Positions 60,861-64,000 of a stretch of DNA of 64,000 bases are shown here, piece by piece. Position 1 is the first letter of the stretch, and each line of letters begins with the position of its first letter. This stretch comes from Bacteroidota bacterium (GTDB lineage Bacteria; Bacteroidota; Bacteroidia; Chitinophagales; Saprospiraceae), in the NCBI GenBank assembly GCA_016124585.1, contig WGNL01000029.1, positions 62,001 through 126,000 of the forward strand. The letters are read 5' to 3'. A program made the position numbers and the translations under genes. The notes below the pieces were generated by a model. It saw only the letters and a program-made list of their open reading frames with translations, was not told the DNA's origin and made no database searches.

Positions 60861-63800
60861 ATGAGCGATTGTGCTGAAATATTAAACCCAAAACGGGTAG
60901 AACGGGAAGGCACCAGCCAGACGGAACGGATGCAATCTGCTTTGCATCCCGACTTTGTAAAACTGGTGGAGCACGGTCCTGCAGATTGGATGGTTTTTGC
61001 AAAACGACTTGCCGCCAACCTCCATTTTTTCAATTCAGACAATGTGGATGCGGGTACTTGGGAGCTGTTTTTTGCCAAAGACCCCTCCGTGCTGCTGGCC
61101 ATGGCTGCCGTTCAGCGGGTCGATTTTTACAAACAAAATATACAGTCTTACCTAAAATACCTACTTGACAGTGACAACGAAGCAAACGACGCAGAACTGA
61201 AAAAACGCTTCGGCTATATCTTTGACAGCGTAGGCACCCTTGCCACCCAGCTCGATTTTTTGCTGGCCGCTTTACCGGATGAGATTGGTTTGAAAACAGT
61301 CCTGCAAAACCTTATCTGTTCCCAATTGGCTGAACCATTTGAGCGCCTTAAACTGCACTACGATGCAGCCGTCACAGCCAATTTGATTGACCTTTTGCCG
61401 CTACCGCAATGGAGTATTTTGGGCAGCGATATCCTTGATTTTGAGGAAACAAGAAGCCGCAGTTTTAGTCAAGATTGGAACAGTGGCACAGATTGGACGG
61501 GGTTTGATGCGGAAGCCATTTTGGGCGACCCCGCTGGCACCGTTTTCGAACGCTTGAATTTTGCGGCGGGCCACAACCTTTTTTCCGACATCCTTGACCA
61601 GTTTCTGAAAGTGTATGCCCGTGTGGTTGCCGAGGCCAAAACCAGCCTCGAAAAAACGCTGACAGAACTTAACAGCCACGAGCCGCACTATGCTCTTTTT
61701 CTGGCATTCCTTCGGCTAATGGAATACGCCCGTGACCATGCAAACACACTGACGGCAAGGCATCTGGATTATTACTACAAAGAAGTTTTACAGCTTAAAA
61801 AACGACCTGCCGAGCCAAACCAAGCGCATTTGGTTTTTGAGTTGGCAAAACATAAGGAAAGTCACCTCATCCCATCTGGCACGGCCTTTAAAGCCGGAAA
61901 AGACAGCGCAGGGAAGCCCGTGGAGTATCATCTTTCGGAAGATTTTGTGGCCAACCGGGCCAGCGTTTCAAGGCTTCAGTCGCTGCACCATGCTTCCCAA
62001 CTATTTGCATTTCCCATCTCCAATTCAAAGGATGGGCGTGGTGCAGAATTGGACAGTGAAGATGGACAATGGGATGCCTTCGTGCGGACTGGTACTAGTT
62101 CGGATTTGGCAAAAGTTGGCTTCGCAATTGCCTCGCATTACCTCTACCTTCGGGAAGGGGAGCGCCGAATCCGGTTGCGTTTGAAAGCGGCGGTTTTACC
62201 CAAAAACGCCCTCTCAAAATTGGCCTTCTGCCAAGCCTTTGACTACTATCTGACAGGTGAAAAAGGTTGGGTAAAAGCCACTTTGGACACTGCCAAAATC
62301 ACCGGAGGCAACCTTACCGCAAATATCGAAATCCCACTACTGCTGGATGGCGGGCAACCTGCCATTGTACCATTGTCGGCCAAGCCGCACGGTGACCAAT
62401 TGCCGGAAGGACTACCAACCCTCAAAGTCTTGCTGCGTCAAGATGGTGGAGCAAATTTGAGTGTAAGGAGCTTGCAGGAAATGTCTATTTCGCCAGCCCA
62501 AAGTGCCCTTGAAGTGGCGGTGGGTTATGACGATTTTGACAGCAATACCCCGAATGGACAGGGATTAAAGGACCTACAAATCGTATCAAAACTGGGAACG
62601 CTCAAGCCTGACAAACCTTTCCTCCCATTTGGGCCACAACCCGAAAAGGGAGATGCGCTCATCATCGGAAGCGATGAGGCGCTGCAAAAAGCAGGTGCAT
62701 CCTTCCAGTTTCAAGTGCACTGGAAAGGCTTGCCCGACTGGCGGGGCGACCTGGATTATGATTGGGTGAATGAGTTTACACCCCGTCTCAATTTACTGAC
62801 GCTCAAAAATGGTGTTTGGGAAAGTGCAGGTGCAACCGACAACGATGGGCTGCCCGGCTTGAAGGTCTTTAATGAAGAAATAAATCCCAAATCAGAATTT
62901 GTGTTCCCACCAAAGCGGTTTCCATTGCTGGCTGGACAGGACGCTGAGCCGCATTTCGACCAGCGCAGCTATGGAGTTGGTAGTCGAAACGGCTATTTCC
63001 GATTGGAACTGCTGGGTGATTTTGGCCATAAGTTGTACCAAATGACGCTGCCCCGCTATTTGATGCGGGTAGCCTTGCAACCTGATACTTTGGTGAGCAA
63101 CAGAGGCACTTTGCGAGACCTTGTCTATAAATTGGTGGATGGGCGCTACGTTCCGAAAAACATCTTCACGTTCACGCAGGACTACGTTGAGCATTTTTCT
63201 AAGGCCATGCCCACGCCGCCGTACACACCCGAACTAGAATCCCTGAGTTTGAGCTACATGGCTACGGTCAGCCTTGCCGATGCTACCACCGATTTTTACC
63301 AAATAACACCTTTCGGATTTTGCGAAGCAGCCGGGCAAAGCCCAGCGAATCTGCCACTCTTGAAAGGTTGGCAGACGCAAGGCGAACTTTTCATTGGGGT
63401 GGAAGGATTGAAGCCACCTCAAAACCTTTCATTGCTGTTCCAATTGGCTGAAGGCAGTGCCGACCCGACGGTTTTGAAACCGGAGAAACACCTGACTTGG
63501 AGCTATCTCAGCGGCAATGAATGGCGGGATTTCACCTCGGCAGAGTTCAGCGACCAGACGGGGCAGTTGACCCAATCCGGTATTCTTCGCTTTTCTGTTC
63601 CGAAAGATGCGACCAACGACGATACCCGCATTTTACCGAAGGGCATTCACTGGCTAAGGATGTCGTTGACGGAAAAACCGGAGGCCATTTGCAAAATCAT
63701 CAGTATCACCGCACAGGCAGCCTTAGCCACTTTTGCTGATAATGACAACGCTGCCAATTTTCTTGCTGCGCAAACCCCGGCCGGCACCGTTGCTAAATTC

Positions 63801-64000
63801 GTGCTGCCAGATTCAGCAGTCAAAAAATTGGTGCAGCCTTACGCTACGTTTGGAGGGCGGCAAGAGGAGGCAGAAGAGAATTTTTATACCCGAGTGAGCG
63901 AACGCCTTCGCCACAAGCAAAGGGCCATCACCATCTGGGATTACGAGCATTTGGTATTGGAGGCGTTTCCTCAAATCTTCAAGGTGAAATGCCTAAACCA
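60861..64000 (+). CDS. eCIS baseplate J-like protein (Pvc11), 3' truncated by window edge
   Basis: At least 1046 residues with no stop in the frame from the ATG at 60861. The start, DPSVLLAMAAVQRVDFYKQNIQ and HYALFLAFLRLMEYARDHANTLTARHLDYYYKEVLQLKKRPAEP are typical of the large Bacteroidota baseplate-J proteins. The visible end (FYTRVSERLRHKQRAITIWDYEHLVLEAFPQIFKVKCLN) is the conserved C-terminal baseplate J domain. In the particle it builds the wedge ring together with Pvc12. The family is usually 1,000-1,300 residues, so little is missing. Not recorded as a complete frame because it runs off the window. Confidence 0.88.
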   Translation, partial: MSDCAEILNPKRVEREGTSQTERMQSALHPDFVKLVEHGPADWMVFAKRLAANLHFFNSDNVDAGTWELFFAKDPSVLLAMAAVQRVDFYKQNIQSYLKYLLDSDNEANDAELKKRFGYIFDSVGTLATQLDFLLAALPDEIGLKTVLQNLICSQLAEPFERLKLHYDAAVTANLIDLLPLPQWSILGSDILDFEETRSRSFSQDWNSGTDWTGFDAEAILGDPAGTVFERLNFAAGHNLFSDILDQFLKVYARVVAEAKTSLEKTLTELNSHEPHYALFLAFLRLMEYARDHANTLTARHLDYYYKEVLQLKKRPAEPNQAHLVFELAKHKESHLIPSGTAFKAGKDSAGKPVEYHLSEDFVANRASVSRLQSLHHASQLFAFPISNSKDGRGAELDSEDGQWDAFVRTGTSSDLAKVGFAIASHYLYLREGERRIRLRLKAAVLPKNALSKLAFCQAFDYYLTGEKGWVKATLDTAKITGGNLTANIEIPLLLDGGQPAIVPLSAKPHGDQLPEGLPTLKVLLRQDGGANLSVRSLQEMSISPAQSALEVAVGYDDFDSNTPNGQGLKDLQIVSKLGTLKPDKPFLPFGPQPEKGDALIIGSDEALQKAGASFQFQVHWKGLPDWRGDLDYDWVNEFTPRLNLLTLKNGVWESAGATDNDGLPGLKVFNEEINPKSEFVFPPKRFPLLAGQDAEPHFDQRSYGVGSRNGYFRLELLGDFGHKLYQMTLPRYLMRVALQPDTLVSNRGTLRDLVYKLVDGRYVPKNIFTFTQDYVEHFSKAMPTPPYTPELESLSLSYMATVSLADATTDFYQITPFGFCEAAGQSPANLPLLKGWQTQGELFIGVEGLKPPQNLSLLFQLAEGSADPTVLKPEKHLTWSYLSGNEWRDFTSAEFSDQTGQLTQSGILRFSVPKDATNDDTRILPKGIHWLRMSLTEKPEAICKIISITAQAALATFADNDNAANFLAAQTPAGTVAKFVLPDSAVKKLVQPYATFGGRQEEAEENFYTRVSERLRHKQRAITIWDYEHLVLEAFPQIFKVKCLN

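Overview
The window comes from a member of the Bacteroidota, most likely class Saprospiria. This is inferred from type A and type B type IX secretion (T9SS) sorting tails, a large SprB-repeat surface protein, a DUF5916 outer-membrane protein, many SusC-free beta-barrel and lipoprotein genes, scarce Shine-Dalgarno sequences, and TAnnTTTG-type -7 promoter elements. No tRNA, rRNA, CRISPR array or transposase gene was recognised.

Region 1 (1-24.8 kb) is dominated by exported caspase-fold proteins. There are eight: a truncated caspase at the left edge, five caspase-TPR paralogues (one facing right at 2954, four in a tight left-facing series at 11708-21003), a caspase/CHAT hybrid at 10199, and a metacaspase-like protein with a DUF4384-like tail at 22680. 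All seven with visible N-termini carry a signal peptide, so they should act outside the cytoplasm. One TPR paralogue (19072-21003) has lost both catalytic residues. The others keep His and Cys and also share an EF-hand-like loop. Mixed in are an M48-like metallopeptidase with TPRs, a FecR-like protein, a TPR adenylate cyclase and three related small secreted proteins. The left-facing operon starts 150 bp from a divergent ECF sigma factor gene, which is followed by an anti-sigma-like/beta-barrel fusion and a second barrel protein.

Region 2 (27.6-51 kb) is ordinary Bacteroidota content: a glycosyltransferase, a T9SS-exported glycosidase-like protein, a small kinase, M14 and M28 peptidases, lipoproteins, a beta-helix protein, a 1533-residue SprB/cohesin/type B sorting protein, CvpA, a cysH sulfate-assimilation gene, a YkgJ-type protein, a Tat-exported lipoprotein isomerase and a DUF5916 protein. 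One short gene has a single frameshift (30.8-31.1 kb) and one segment (34.05-34.66 kb) holds a heavily decayed gene. Upstream of cysH lies a complete candidate cysteine attenuator: promoter, a 24-codon leader peptide containing CCCRCC, and an intrinsic terminator.

Region 3 (51.2-64 kb, continuing past the edge) is an extracellular contractile injection system (eCIS) operon. An AraC-type regulator is followed by Pvc16-like cap protein, an unrecognised 365-residue protein, sheath, two tube proteins, a DUF5908-type small protein, a LysM tube-spike adaptor, VgrG/Pvc8 spike, PAAR tip, gp25 baseplate protein and a baseplate-J protein that runs off the window. Its intergenic gaps hold unusual repeats: a MITE-like palindrome flanked by 10-bp direct repeats, and nine tandem 21-bp units. 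The ATPase, tape measure, fibre and effector genes must lie beyond 64 kb.
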